The notes under the pieces were generated by a model. That model did not search any database, was not told where the DNA came from, and saw only the letters and a program-made list of their open reading frames with translations. Positions 16,377 through 25,755 of a stretch of DNA of 64,000 nt are shown here, in pieces. The stretch is from positions 620,001 through 684,000 of the forward strand of contig JADKAJ010000001.1 in NCBI GenBank assembly GCA_016719165.1, in the 5' to 3' direction. The stretch's first letter is position 1. Every line of letters begins with the position of its first letter. Origin of the DNA: Chitinophagaceae bacterium (lineage in GTDB: Bacteria > Bacteroidota > Bacteroidia > Chitinophagales > Chitinophagaceae). A program made the translations under genes and the position numbers.

Positions 16377-18818
16377 TTGTTTGCAGAAGTTATCATACCC
16401 GCGGCATTACCCAAAAACTATACATGGTCTGTACCCTCCCATTTGCTGGAAACAGTAAAAGTGGGCTGCAGGGTAGAAGTGAACCTTGGAAAAAGTAAGA
16501 AATATGCCGGCGTTATAAAACGGCTGCACGAAGAAAAACCGGAGTTCTTCGAGACAAAGGATATTATCAATGTACTGGACGCAGAGCCGGTTGTATTTGA
16601 ACAGCAATTAAAACTGTGGGAATGGATCGCCTCTTACTACATGTGCAGTGAAGGGGAAGTAATGGCGGCGGCGCTGCCTGCACATTTCAAACTCTCGAGT
16701 GAAACGATACTAGTTTATAATGAAGAGTATGGCGATGATTTTTCTGCACTGGACCACGATGAGTATATTGTCGGGGAAGCATTATTGCTAAAAAAAGAAC
16801 TTAACCTGAATGAGGTCCAGCAATTACTGGATTCTTCTCATGTTTATCCTGTCATCAACCGGCTGATCAATAAAAAAGTTTGTTTTGTTTGGGAAGCATT
16901 GAAACAAACCTATGCACCCAAAAAAGAGACCTATGTATTACTGAATCCTGCTTATGATAATGAAGACAAGTTGTCTGACTTGCTGAACAACTGGACGAAA
17001 GCTCCCAAACAAATGGAGTTATTGCTCAGTTACCTGCATTTATTAAAAACGGAAGGTGAAGTGGTGAAATCCTCCTTGTTAAAAAAATCCGGTGCTTCGG
17101 ATGCACAGTTGAAGGGATTGGTGGAAAAAAATATCCTGCGTACAGAGAAAAAAAATATTGACCGTATACAATACCTGCCTAAGAATGTTACCATCGATTT
17201 TGAACTTAGTGAAGTTCAGCATAAGGCTTTTGAACAGGTAAAAGAGCAATTGCAAAGCAAAGCTGTATGCCTGCTGCATGGCGTTACCTCAAGTGGTAAG
17301 ACGAATATTTATATCAAACTGATCGAAGAATACATTAAGCAGGGTAAACAGGTGCTGTACATGCTGCCGGAGATTGCACTGACCTCCCAGGTGATCCGGC
17401 GTCTCCAAAAACACTTTGGTGGTTATATAGGAATTTATCATTCCAAATTCTCGCAGAATGAAAGAGTGGAGATTTGGAATAAAGTAAAGAATGGTGAGCT
17501 TAGAGTGATATTGGGAGCAAGGTCCTCTGTTTTCCTGCCCTATCAGAATTTAGGGTTGGTGATCTGTGATGAAGAACATGATACTTCTTTCAAGCAACAG
17601 GAACCTGCACCAAGATATAATGGGAGAGATGCGGCTATCTATTTTGCTTCCCTGTTTGGGGCAAAGACTTTATTAGGCAGCGGCACTCCTTCGCTGGAGA
17701 GTTATTACAATGCTGCCACCGGTAAATATGGTTTGGTGGAATTGCTGCAACGCTATGGCGATTTGAAATTGCCGCCAATCGAAATGATTGATACCCGGAA
17801 GATCATTCAAAAGGATAAGTCGAAAGTGATGCTCTCTCCACAACTGGTGGAAGCAGTGAATGAAGTGCTGGCAAGAAGTAAACAAGCGATTTTATTCCAG
17901 AACCGCCGGGGCTATGCACCTTACCAGGTATGCAATGTCTGCGGCTGGATACCGCAATGTAAATATTGCGATGTGTCGCTGACCTTTCATAAACTCACAA
18001 ACAAACTGGTTTGTCATTATTGCGGTACCACCTATCCTCCCGTTCATACCTGTGCAGCCTGCGGCAGCGATAAATTTGCTCAACGAAATTTTGGTACAGA
18101 GAAAATAGAAGAGCAATTGCAGGAAACTTTCCCGGATGCGAAAGTGGCGAGAATGGATATGGATACGGTGCGGGGAAAAAATGCCCATGATGTGCTGATA
18201 CAGCAATTTGAACAAAAACGGATTGATATACTCGTAGGTACCCAGATGGTGGTAAAGGGACTTGATTTTGATAATGTGGACCTTGTTGGCATATTAGATG
18301 CGGATGGCTTATTGCATTTTGCAGATTTCCGGGTGAATGAACGGGCCTTCCAGTTGATGGAGCAGGTGAGTGGCCGTGCCGGGCGGAAAGAAGAAACCGG
18401 AAAAGTGTTGGTGCAAACCTCGCAGCCGCAGCATCCGTTGTTGCAGATTGTACAGCAGCATGATTATAAAATGATGTTTGCGGAAGAACTGAAAAAACGA
18501 AAGGAGTTTGCTTACCCGCCTTTTTCGAGGATCATTCATCTCACTTTTAAACATAAGATCAAAGAAGTGGTGGAAAGAGCGGCACATTACTACACCGACG
18601 CATTAAAGAACAGGTACGGTCAGTACATCGTTGGTCCGGCAGAACCGGTTATCGGCCGTATAAGAAACCAGTTCCTGATGGAACTATTGTTGAAATTGCC
18701 CCGGGATGGAAAGACTATTAGCCAATGTAAAAAAGATTTGCTTGATGAGATAGCCATCCTTCACCAAAGTAATAGTTTTAGAAGCGTGACAGTTGTGGCG
18801 GATGTAGATGCGGTATAA
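16377..18818 (+). CDS. priA: Primosomal protein N' (replication restart helicase)
   Basis: An 813-residue PriA helicase, which reloads the replisome at stalled forks. A DNA-binding N-terminal domain is followed by Walker A G-V-T-S-S-G-K-T (about residue 301) and D-E-E-H. The paired zinc motifs are C-N-V-C-G, C-K-Y-C, C-H-Y-C-G and C-A-A-C-G (about 519-562), and a V-S-G-R-A-G-R helicase motif VI follows. The only plausible start is TTG at 16377, giving M-F-A-E-V-I-I-P as in relatives. Length is normal. It follows plsC after 41 bases and is probably in the same transcript. Confidence 0.96.
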   Translation: MFAEVIIPAALPKNYTWSVPSHLLETVKVGCRVEVNLGKSKKYAGVIKRLHEEKPEFFETKDIINVLDAEPVVFEQQLKLWEWIASYYMCSEGEVMAAALPAHFKLSSETILVYNEEYGDDFSALDHDEYIVGEALLLKKELNLNEVQQLLDSSHVYPVINRLINKKVCFVWEALKQTYAPKKETYVLLNPAYDNEDKLSDLLNNWTKAPKQMELLLSYLHLLKTEGEVVKSSLLKKSGASDAQLKGLVEKNILRTEKKNIDRIQYLPKNVTIDFELSEVQHKAFEQVKEQLQSKAVCLLHGVTSSGKTNIYIKLIEEYIKQGKQVLYMLPEIALTSQVIRRLQKHFGGYIGIYHSKFSQNERVEIWNKVKNGELRVILGARSSVFLPYQNLGLVICDEEHDTSFKQQEPAPRYNGRDAAIYFASLFGAKTLLGSGTPSLESYYNAATGKYGLVELLQRYGDLKLPPIEMIDTRKIIQKDKSKVMLSPQLVEAVNEVLARSKQAILFQNRRGYAPYQVCNVCGWIPQCKYCDVSLTFHKLTNKLVCHYCGTTYPPVHTCAACGSDKFAQRNFGTEKIEEQLQETFPDAKVARMDMDTVRGKNAHDVLIQQFEQKRIDILVGTQMVVKGLDFDNVDLVGILDADGLLHFADFRVNERAFQLMEQVSGRAGRKEETGKVLVQTSQPQHPLLQIVQQHDYKMMFAEELKKRKEFAYPPFSRIIHLTFKHKIKEVVERAAHYYTDALKNRYGQYIVGPAEPVIGRIRNQFLMELLLKLPRDGKTISQCKKDLLDEIAILHQSNSFRSVTVVADVDAV

Positions 18819-18864
18819 AAGTGAATAGTGATAGGGAAGTCGCTTTTATTCGTATTTTACTTAC

Positions 18865-19578
18865 ATGATTGGTATTGTCGTGCAACTCGCTGTTTCCTGG
18901 CTGGTAGTATGGTTGTTTGAAAAAGGTAATTTGAATTGCCTTGGTTTACTGCCTGCTAAAAAAAGGCTGACTGACTTTGGTTTGTTCTTTAGTATCACAG
19001 CAGCTTGCTCTGTTTTCAGTTTTTTATTACAAATGTTGATTGCCCGGCAAAGCTGGCAGTTAAACCCTGATATAAGTTTCTTGTTGATCATGAAAGGAAC
19101 CTGGTTTGTTATTAAGTCAGTGCTGTTTGAAGAACTGATCTTCCGGGGAGTGTTGCTCTATATCCTTATTAAAAAAATTGGTGCTGTAAAAGCTATTTTC
19201 ATTTCAGCTGCAGCATTTGGTATGTACCACTGGTTCTCTCATGAGCTTTGGGGAAACCCTGTTCAAATGGCTATCGAATTTTTTACTTCTGGTGCTATGG
19301 GATTGGTACTGGCTTATGGTTATGCGAAAACTTTCTCATTGTATGTGCCGGTAGCTATTCATTTCGGCTGGAACATAGTTCAGATGGTTGTGTTTTCAGG
19401 CAATACGATCGGGGAACAGGTTTTTATAGAAGTGTTGCCCCGGCCTGTTATTACGGTTTCTTATTTTAACTTTTTTGTCATGCTCTTCCTGCCGTTATTG
19501 TGTTGTCTTGCGATTAATGGCTGGATGCTTAAAAGATATAAGCAAGCAAAACCTCCTGGTGCGGGAAATAATACCTGA
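18865..19578 (+). CDS. CPBP family intramembrane metalloprotease
   Basis: A 237-residue, multi-pass membrane protein of the CPBP/CAAX-Rce1 family. Motif 1 is E-E-L-I-F-R-G, motif 2 is F-G-M-Y-H-W-F-S-H and motif 3 is H-F-G-W-N, all in predicted helices. Such proteases cleave within the membrane; the substrate is unknown. The start at 18865 gives a first helix beginning M-I-G-I-V-V-Q-L. It follows priA after 46 bases on the same strand, then a 158-base gap leads to the convergent NAD(P)-binding protein gene. Confidence 0.88.
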   Translation: MIGIVVQLAVSWLVVWLFEKGNLNCLGLLPAKKRLTDFGLFFSITAACSVFSFLLQMLIARQSWQLNPDISFLLIMKGTWFVIKSVLFEELIFRGVLLYILIKKIGAVKAIFISAAAFGMYHWFSHELWGNPVQMAIEFFTSGAMGLVLAYGYAKTFSLYVPVAIHFGWNIVQMVVFSGNTIGEQVFIEVLPRPVITVSYFNFFVMLFLPLLCCLAINGWMLKRYKQAKPPGAGNNT

Positions 19579-19736
19579 TAAGAGGATGGGGAGGCAGCTT
19601 TATTTTTCTTCCAGTGCCGCTGTTCCGTAATTTTCCTGATCTTTTCTTTTTCCTGATTTTTTTTTACACGCTGTAGGGTTCTTCCGGGCTTATCAACAGT
19701 AATAATGTATTTATTCCCTACATCTGGTCGGGCCGG

Positions 19737-20333
19737 TCATTTTTTTGCAGCATTTATCATCATCTCAGCCACCTTCTTTGCATGTATTGGTCTGTATTTT
19801 TTTGGAATCAAAAACGAAAATACCGGCATCACCCATTGCGCCATTTTTTCACCCAAACGAAATTCTTTTCTATCGCCCAGCAATAAGGAGGGACGAACAA
19901 TGTGAATGGATTTTATCCCTGTTGCTTTCACAGCTTCCTCTGTTTCACCTTTCAGTTTCAGGTAAAAATTATTGCTTTGACTGTTAGCGCCAACGGCAGA
20001 TACTAATACAAATATTTCACAGCCGCATAGCTTGCCCAGTTGGGCTGCATTCACCGCAATATCAAAATCAACTTTACGGTAAGCAGATTTATCGCCTTTT
20101 ACTTTCTTTTGGGTAGTACCGATTGCACAGAAAATTACATCGCTGTCCTCCAGTGCCAGCCGGAAACTTTCCATATCGGAGAAGTCAACCAGTTTCTTCT
20201 CCAGTTTGGTATGAGTAAGATCAAATGGCCTGCGAAGGAGTATCCTCACTGAATCAAAATTGTCATCAGCAAGCAGTAATTCCAGCAGGTGACTGCCGAT
20301 AAGCCCCGTTGCACCGATAACTGTTGCCCTCAT
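19737..20333 (-). CDS. NAD(P)H-binding oxidoreductase (HTATIP2-like atypical SDR)
   Basis: A 198-residue Rossmann-fold protein. The nucleotide-binding loop is G-A-T-G-L-I-G at residues 7-13, followed by L-L-R-R-P and V-I-F-C-A-I-G-T-T. A further V-S-A-V-G-A-N-S at the end of a strand and I-V-R-P-S-L-L-L-G match the atypical SDR family that includes mammalian HTATIP2/CC3. There is no identified substrate. The end A-A-K-K is a little shorter than usual relatives. It lies about 50 bases downstream of the amylase gene on the same strand. Confidence 0.85.
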   Translation of the reverse strand: MRATVIGATGLIGSHLLELLLADDNFDSVRILLRRPFDLTHTKLEKKLVDFSDMESFRLALEDSDVIFCAIGTTQKKVKGDKSAYRKVDFDIAVNAAQLGKLCGCEIFVLVSAVGANSQSNNFYLKLKGETEEAVKATGIKSIHIVRPSLLLGDRKEFRLGEKMAQWVMPVFSFLIPKKYRPIHAKKVAEMMINAAKK

Positions 20334-20379
20334 ACAAGGATCATTTATTTAATAAGCATCAGGGATTTTTCCCGATTAT

Positions 20380-21753
20380 TTAGTTTGCACCGGCAACAGG
20401 ATATTCATACACAAAATAACTCCAGGGGGGTAAACTTTTTCTTTTCTCACTTAATTGCTCATTCACACCTGTGAAAATATTATAAGCCAAACGCTGCAAA
20501 CTCTTATCAGTGATTTTTATATCCTGTTCTTTTTTTGTCAGGTTCAGGATTACCAATACTTTATGATTTCCTTTTTCCCTTACGTATGCATAAATAGTTG
20601 TGTCATTGCCAAGGTTTACTTTTTTGAAAGATGCATCAGCAGCAAGGGCAGGGTTCTTTTTACGAAGATCATGCAGACTCTTATAAAATTTAGCCCTTTC
20701 AAATTTTCCAAATACTATGGGGTCTTTCTCAAAGAATTTCAAAGGACGCAGTAAAGGTTCTTCCTGCCCGCTGTATACAAGGGGTACGGTTCCCCCCATC
20801 GTTTGGCTGAATACAGCAAAAGGAGCATGGACTATTCCGGGAAAAGTGCCATAGTCTGATTTGTTCCAGCTGTTCTCATCATGATTACTGGTAAAGTACA
20901 TAGGGATAGCCTCTTTCGGATATACACTATCATATTTAGCTTTCACACTGTCAAGCGCAAATGCAGGTCTTTCGCCTGCCGCCACTTTCGTCATCATTAC
21001 AAACATTTCCCAGGGATAATATGCGTCAAAGCCGCTGATCATTAAGTACGGTTTATCTCCTTCGGCTAAAAAGAACAAATCATTTTTTACTGCTTTTAGC
21101 TGGGGGATACATTTTTTCCAGAATTCACCCGGGACATTCCAGGCTACATCTACCCGGTAGCCATCTATGCCTGTTTGGGTTACCCAAAATTTCATCGCAG
21201 CAATCATACTGTCCTGCATCTCGTTGTTTTTAAAATCCAGTACACGGGTATCTGTCCAGTCGGACATAATTGCAGCTTTACCTGTGCTGTCTTTTACAAA
21301 AAAATCAGGGTGAGTGGTTAACCAGGGGTGATCGGCACCGGTATGGTTAGGTACCCAGTCGATCAAAACCTTCATTCCTTTTTCGTGAATGGTAGTAACG
21401 AGTTTTTTCCAGTCATCCATCGTGCCATATTCAGGATTAATGGCAGTGTAGTCAGCTACTGCGTAATAACTGCCCAGTGTGCCTTTACGATCCACTTTGC
21501 TGATAGGATTGACTGGCATGAACCAAAGGGTTTGTACGCCCATGTTTTTCAGCCGGTCGAGGTGTTGGGCAAAGGCATTAAATGTGCCTTCAGAAGTATA
21601 TTGGCGGACATTTACTTCATAAATATTACCCTGCATGATCCATTCAGGATGAGTGGCAACAACAGTTTCAGTTGTATTCTCAGTTTTCGGTGCTTTACTT
21701 TTGCAGGAAATAATGAATGCAGGGAGTAACAGCAATAAAAAGACCTTTTTCAT
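20380..21753 (-). CDS. Alpha-amylase family (GH13) lipoprotein
   Basis: A 457-residue glycoside hydrolase with a lipoprotein signal (L-P-A-F-I-I-S-C). The catalytic (beta/alpha)8 barrel shows D-W-V-P-N-H-T-G (region I). The nucleophile Asp is in G-Y-R-V-D-V-A (about residue 200), the acid/base Glu in F-L-A-E-G-D (about 228) and the transition-state Asp in S-N-H-D-E-N (about 290). A short all-beta C domain follows. It should act on alpha-glucans at the cell surface or in the periplasm. There are no SusC/SusD genes nearby, so it is not part of a visible polysaccharide utilisation locus. Confidence 0.92.
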   Translation of the reverse strand: MKKVFLLLLLPAFIISCKSKAPKTENTTETVVATHPEWIMQGNIYEVNVRQYTSEGTFNAFAQHLDRLKNMGVQTLWFMPVNPISKVDRKGTLGSYYAVADYTAINPEYGTMDDWKKLVTTIHEKGMKVLIDWVPNHTGADHPWLTTHPDFFVKDSTGKAAIMSDWTDTRVLDFKNNEMQDSMIAAMKFWVTQTGIDGYRVDVAWNVPGEFWKKCIPQLKAVKNDLFFLAEGDKPYLMISGFDAYYPWEMFVMMTKVAAGERPAFALDSVKAKYDSVYPKEAIPMYFTSNHDENSWNKSDYGTFPGIVHAPFAVFSQTMGGTVPLVYSGQEEPLLRPLKFFEKDPIVFGKFERAKFYKSLHDLRKKNPALAADASFKKVNLGNDTTIYAYVREKGNHKVLVILNLTKKEQDIKITDKSLQRLAYNIFTGVNEQLSEKRKSLPPWSYFVYEYPVAGAN

Positions 21754-21841
21754 ATTTTTTGATTTATACCAAAAGACAATTAATAACTGGTTATGAAGTT
21801 AGTTCATCTGTTTATAACGAAAAAAACATGAATTTTGCAGT

Positions 21842-22852
21842 ATGCTGTTGCAAGAAAATATTTCACTGAAGCCGTATAATACATTCGGGATTGATGTAAA
21901 AGCAAGATATTTCGCAACCTTTAATGACACTGATGAACTTGCGGAAACTTTAAACCTCAAATCTCAAACCTCAAACCTTATCGTTGGTGGCGGCAGTAAT
22001 ATTTTACTCACCAAAGATTATGATGGGCTGGTTCTGAAAAATGAGATCTGTGGCATAGTTGAATTGCACGAAGACAGTGAGTATGTATATGTAAAAGCAG
22101 GTGCAGGCGAAAACTGGCACCAGTTTGTCCTGTATTGTATTGAACGAAACTGGGCTGGGGTAGAAAATCTATCATTGATTCCCGGCAATGTGGGGGCTTC
22201 ACCCATGCAAAATATCGGTGCATACGGAGTGGAGATCGATGATGTGTTCTGGGACCTGGAAGCCTTTCATAAAAAGGACAAGAAGGTAGTTACGTTTACC
22301 CGGAGTGATTGTGAATTTGGCTACCGGGAAAGTGTGTTCAAAGAAAAATTTAAAGACCAGTTTGTAATATTGAATGTTACTTTTCAGCTGCGAAAGAAAC
22401 CCCGGTTCAATACCAGTTACGGGGCTATTGAACAGGAACTGGAAAGGATGGGAGTGAAAGAACTTTCTTTAAAAGCTATCTCAGCTGCTGTAATAAATAT
22501 CCGAAATTCCAAACTCCCCAACCCGGGAGAGATTGGGAATGCCGGAAGTTTTTTTAAGAATCCGTCTGTTACAAATGAGCAATTTGTATCCTTGAAAGCC
22601 AGGTTTGAGAATATGGCAGGGCATGAAAATATTGATGGCACTGTAAAACTGGCCGCCGGTTGGCTAATTGAACAATGTGGCTGGAAAGGATACCGGAAAG
22701 GTGATGCCGGATGTCATGCAAAGCAAGCATTGGTACTGGTTAATTATGGCAATGCTACCGGCAGGGAGATATACAATCTCAGTGAAGAAATAATGCAAAG
22801 TGTGAAAGAGAAGTTTGGCCTTACACTGGAAAGAGAGGTCAATATTATTTAG
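21842..22852 (+). CDS. murB: UDP-N-acetylmuramate dehydrogenase
   Basis: A 336-residue FAD enzyme reducing UDP-GlcNAc-enolpyruvate to UDP-MurNAc in peptidoglycan synthesis. The FAD-binding pattern is V-G-G-G-S-N-I-L, with W-A-G-V-E-N-L-S-L-I-P-G and Q-N-I-G-A-Y-G-V-E following. The catalytic Ser/Glu region is G-N-A-G-S-F-F-K-N-P and W-L-I-E-Q-C-G-W-K-G. Start and length fit the E. coli-like (type I) enzyme with its extra loop. It is divergent from the amylase gene, with no cell-wall neighbours. Confidence 0.96.
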   Translation: MLLQENISLKPYNTFGIDVKARYFATFNDTDELAETLNLKSQTSNLIVGGGSNILLTKDYDGLVLKNEICGIVELHEDSEYVYVKAGAGENWHQFVLYCIERNWAGVENLSLIPGNVGASPMQNIGAYGVEIDDVFWDLEAFHKKDKKVVTFTRSDCEFGYRESVFKEKFKDQFVILNVTFQLRKKPRFNTSYGAIEQELERMGVKELSLKAISAAVINIRNSKLPNPGEIGNAGSFFKNPSVTNEQFVSLKARFENMAGHENIDGTVKLAAGWLIEQCGWKGYRKGDAGCHAKQALVLVNYGNATGREIYNLSEEIMQSVKEKFGLTLEREVNII

Positions 22853-22917
22853 TTATGCCGGGAAACTGATAAGCAGGTAAGAAATATTTTTCTTTGTCCC
22901 TGCTTACCAGCTGTTAA

Positions 22918-24444
22918 TTAAGCCTCTTCATCGAATTCAAAATCCTTCTCGCTGAAGTTCATCATACTTCCCACCAGGTCCTTGAATTCGATCTTATTCT
23001 CAAATATTTTCTTACTGATCAATGAATAGGAGGAAAGGCCATGTAAAACGAATTCCATCAGTAAGGCTGCCTGTTCTTCATTCGACTTTGGAAAGTATTT
23101 TTTTACCAGGGCATTCAGTCCATCCACTTTATACAATAATAACATTTTGTCTTTATCACTGGTGTTGAAAGAGAGGTTCAGGTTATTGCCTTTATCAAAC
23201 CATCCGGTGATAGGGCGATAGGGATTATCATCTTTTTGTTCTTCCTGAGATGGTTTGCCGGTATTTCTTCTCTTTTTTAATGTATCAGGATTAGGAAAGT
23301 ATTGTGCAAACTGGGAACGGATGGCTTTGTCAACGAGATTCATGGCTACCTGGTAAGGACCTTCCTGTTCACCTTCGTAAACGAGTTCCACTTTCCCTGT
23401 GATGGAAGGAATGATGCCAACCAGGTCACTCATCCAGACCTGTGTTTGGTTTTCGTTATTGATGATGGCTCTTCGTTCGGCAGAGCTTACTGCATTCTCA
23501 AAGGCGGAAATAGTAAGTCTTGCGCTTACACCGCTTTTCTTATCCACGAATTCGCTGCTGCGGGCTTCAAAAGCTACCTGTTCAATCAAACGCTTGATCA
23601 GGTCACTCACTTTTACTTTTGCTTTCTGGTCTTCACTTATTTCTGCTTCCTGTTCAGTTATCTCCAGTGCATTTTCCAGCGACTTGGGATAGTGGGTTAG
23701 TATCTGGCTTTCAATACGGTCTTTTAAAGGTGTTACAATGGAACCGCGGTTGGTATAATCTTCGGGGTTGGCCGTAAAAACAAACATGATATCAAGTGGC
23801 AAACGAAGTTTAAATCCCCTTATCTGTACGTCGCCTTCTTCTAAAATATTAAACAAGGCAACCTGTATACGGGCCTGCAAATCAGGTAGTTCATTGATGA
23901 CAAAAATACCCCTGTTGCTTCTAGGGATGATGCCATAATGCAATACTCTTTCGTCAGCAAAACTGAGTTTAAGGTTAGCCGCTTTGATGGGGTCAATATC
24001 ACCGATCAGGTCAGCTACACTCACATCCGGGGTCGCTAATTTTTCACCGTAACGTTCACTGCGATGTATCCAGTGAATGGCCGTTTCGTCACCATGGGTG
24101 GCAATTTCTTCCTGCGCATATTTTGATACCGGGTTAACCGGATCGTCATTGATATCGCTGCCTGCCACACAGGGAATATATTCATCCAATAGCTCGGTCA
24201 TCTGCCGGGCCATTCTTGTTTTGGCCTGGCCCCTGAGACCGAGAAATAATATATTGTGCTTGCTGAGCAATGCCCTTTCCACATCAGGAATCACCGTGTC
24301 TTCATAACCCACTATACCTGAAAATGTGGGTTCATTCTTTTGCAGTTTTGCAATTAGATTTTGGCGTATCTCTTCTTTGATGCTTTTTGGCTGATAGCCG
24401 GAAGCTTTTAGTTCGCCTAAAGTCTTTATCTTTTTGATATTCAT
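22918..24444 (-). CDS. MoxR/Mg-chelatase-like AAA+ ATPase
   Basis: A 508-residue AAA+ protein. Walker A is G-L-R-G-Q-A-K-T (about residue 90). The Walker B position reads F-V-I-N-E, with Asn where Asp is usual; I recall the same N-E-L-P-D-L in close relatives, so it is probably a subfamily trait. The T-A-N-P-E-D-Y-T-N-R-G sensor region follows and the C-terminal 150 residues form a helical extension. It lies 87 bases downstream of the VWA gene. Such ATPase/VWA pairs act together as chaperone-like remodelling systems; the client is unknown. Confidence 0.88.
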   Translation of the reverse strand: MNIKKIKTLGELKASGYQPKSIKEEIRQNLIAKLQKNEPTFSGIVGYEDTVIPDVERALLSKHNILFLGLRGQAKTRMARQMTELLDEYIPCVAGSDINDDPVNPVSKYAQEEIATHGDETAIHWIHRSERYGEKLATPDVSVADLIGDIDPIKAANLKLSFADERVLHYGIIPRSNRGIFVINELPDLQARIQVALFNILEEGDVQIRGFKLRLPLDIMFVFTANPEDYTNRGSIVTPLKDRIESQILTHYPKSLENALEITEQEAEISEDQKAKVKVSDLIKRLIEQVAFEARSSEFVDKKSGVSARLTISAFENAVSSAERRAIINNENQTQVWMSDLVGIIPSITGKVELVYEGEQEGPYQVAMNLVDKAIRSQFAQYFPNPDTLKKRRNTGKPSQEEQKDDNPYRPITGWFDKGNNLNLSFNTSDKDKMLLLYKVDGLNALVKKYFPKSNEEQAALLMEFVLHGLSSYSLISKKIFENKIEFKDLVGSMMNFSEKDFEFDEEA

Positions 24445-24531
24445 ATTTTCAATAATTAGGAACGCAGGTGCTCATGATTTTTATGATTGGGTAATATATC
24501 TTCATAAATCTTAATGATCTGCGTTCAACAT

Positions 24532-25629
24532 TCAAAAAACTGTTTTTCTTTTTCCACTCTCAAAATCCTTAAAAATAAATGCTCCTAATTTATCCAGGGA
24601 TGCAAAAAAGGCTTTTCCATTATTCGTCTCCGTAAATTCCTGTACAAACTTTTGCAGGTAAGGGTCGGTAGCAATCATAAATGTGGTGATAGGAATTTTC
24701 AACTTTTTGCATTGGGCTGCCAGGTTGATACACCGGTTCACTACTTTCCTGTCAAGTCCGAAACTATTCTTATAATACCGCTTACCGATTTTTAAACAGG
24801 TTGGTTTACCATCGGTGATCATGAATATCTGCTTGTTCGGATTTTTTCTTCTCCGCAGAATATCCATGGCGAGTTCTAATCCGGCAACAGTATTGGTATG
24901 ATAAGGACCAACCTGTAAATAAGGAATATCTTTCACCTCAATCGGCCAGGCGTCATTACCGAATACAACAATATCTAAAGTGTCCTTGGGATATTTTGTT
25001 TTTATCAGCTCACTCAATGCCATCGCTACCTTTTTAGCAGGAGTAATTCTGTCCTCGCCATACAGGATCATGGAGTGGGAGATGTCAATCATCAGTACGG
25101 TGGATGTCTGTGCTTTAAAATCTGTTTCTCTTATGCTAAGATCATCCTCCTGCATCCGGAAACTGTCAATACCATGATTGATCTGTGCATTGCGGATGCT
25201 TTCTGTGAAATCGATTTGCTCCAGCATATCGCCAAACTGGAACTGTCTTGTTTCAGGGTTCAGTTCATCCCCTTGCCCGGGTTTGAAACTATGATGATCG
25301 CCCTGTTTTGTTTTTTTGAGTTTGCCAAAAATTTCTTCCAGGCTTTTTTTACGGATGCCCTGTTCTGTTTTGGAAGTGATCTTTATTTGCCCCTGTTCAT
25401 TATCCCCGGTGATATAACCTTTTTCCTTCAGTTCGTCTATAAAGTCACCCATACCATATTCATCATCAGTCAACTGGTATTTTTTATCCAATTCATTCAT
25501 CCATTGCATGGCTTCACTTACATCACCACTGGTATAAGTAAGTAACTGCATGAAAAGGTCAAGCAATTGCTCAAACCTGCTTTTGCCTTCACTATCGGGA
25601 TCAAATTTTGTGAAATGAAAACCTTTCAT
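24532..25629 (-). CDS. VWA-domain protein paired with the MoxR-like ATPase
   Basis: A 365-residue cytoplasmic protein with no signal peptide. The first about 170 residues are helical and charged. The C-terminal 190 residues form a von Willebrand A domain with the metal site D-I-S-H-S (about residue 186), a conserved Thr loop and M-I-T-D-G-K-P. The protein precedes its ATPase partner on the same strand and should recruit substrates to it, as in other MoxR/VWA pairs. No third member is visible. Confidence 0.85.
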   Translation of the reverse strand: MKGFHFTKFDPDSEGKSRFEQLLDLFMQLLTYTSGDVSEAMQWMNELDKKYQLTDDEYGMGDFIDELKEKGYITGDNEQGQIKITSKTEQGIRKKSLEEIFGKLKKTKQGDHHSFKPGQGDELNPETRQFQFGDMLEQIDFTESIRNAQINHGIDSFRMQEDDLSIRETDFKAQTSTVLMIDISHSMILYGEDRITPAKKVAMALSELIKTKYPKDTLDIVVFGNDAWPIEVKDIPYLQVGPYHTNTVAGLELAMDILRRRKNPNKQIFMITDGKPTCLKIGKRYYKNSFGLDRKVVNRCINLAAQCKKLKIPITTFMIATDPYLQKFVQEFTETNNGKAFFASLDKLGAFIFKDFESGKRKTVF

Positions 25630-25702
25630 TGAACATACAATTTACGACAAATACCTTGCTGTCAGATCATCTTAACAACAACTTAAACTGTTATAAGTTT
25701 AA

Positions 25703-25737
25703 AAGAAAAAACCCTCCAAAGCAGGAGGGTTTTTCTT
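25703..25737 (-). terminator. Rho-independent terminator behind the DUF2723 gene
   Basis: ACCCTCC pairs with GGAGGGT around a six-base loop. On the minus strand the stem is followed by TTTTTTCTTTT. It separates the DUF2723 gene from the VWA/ATPase pair. Confidence 0.88.
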
Positions 25738-25755
25738 AACAATATTGGCAATGAA

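Noticed and set aside
19579..19736. Short basic reading frame on the minus strand behind the NAD(P)-binding protein gene
   Set aside because: It has no start codon, follows a clear stop and then runs into the antisense of the protease gene.
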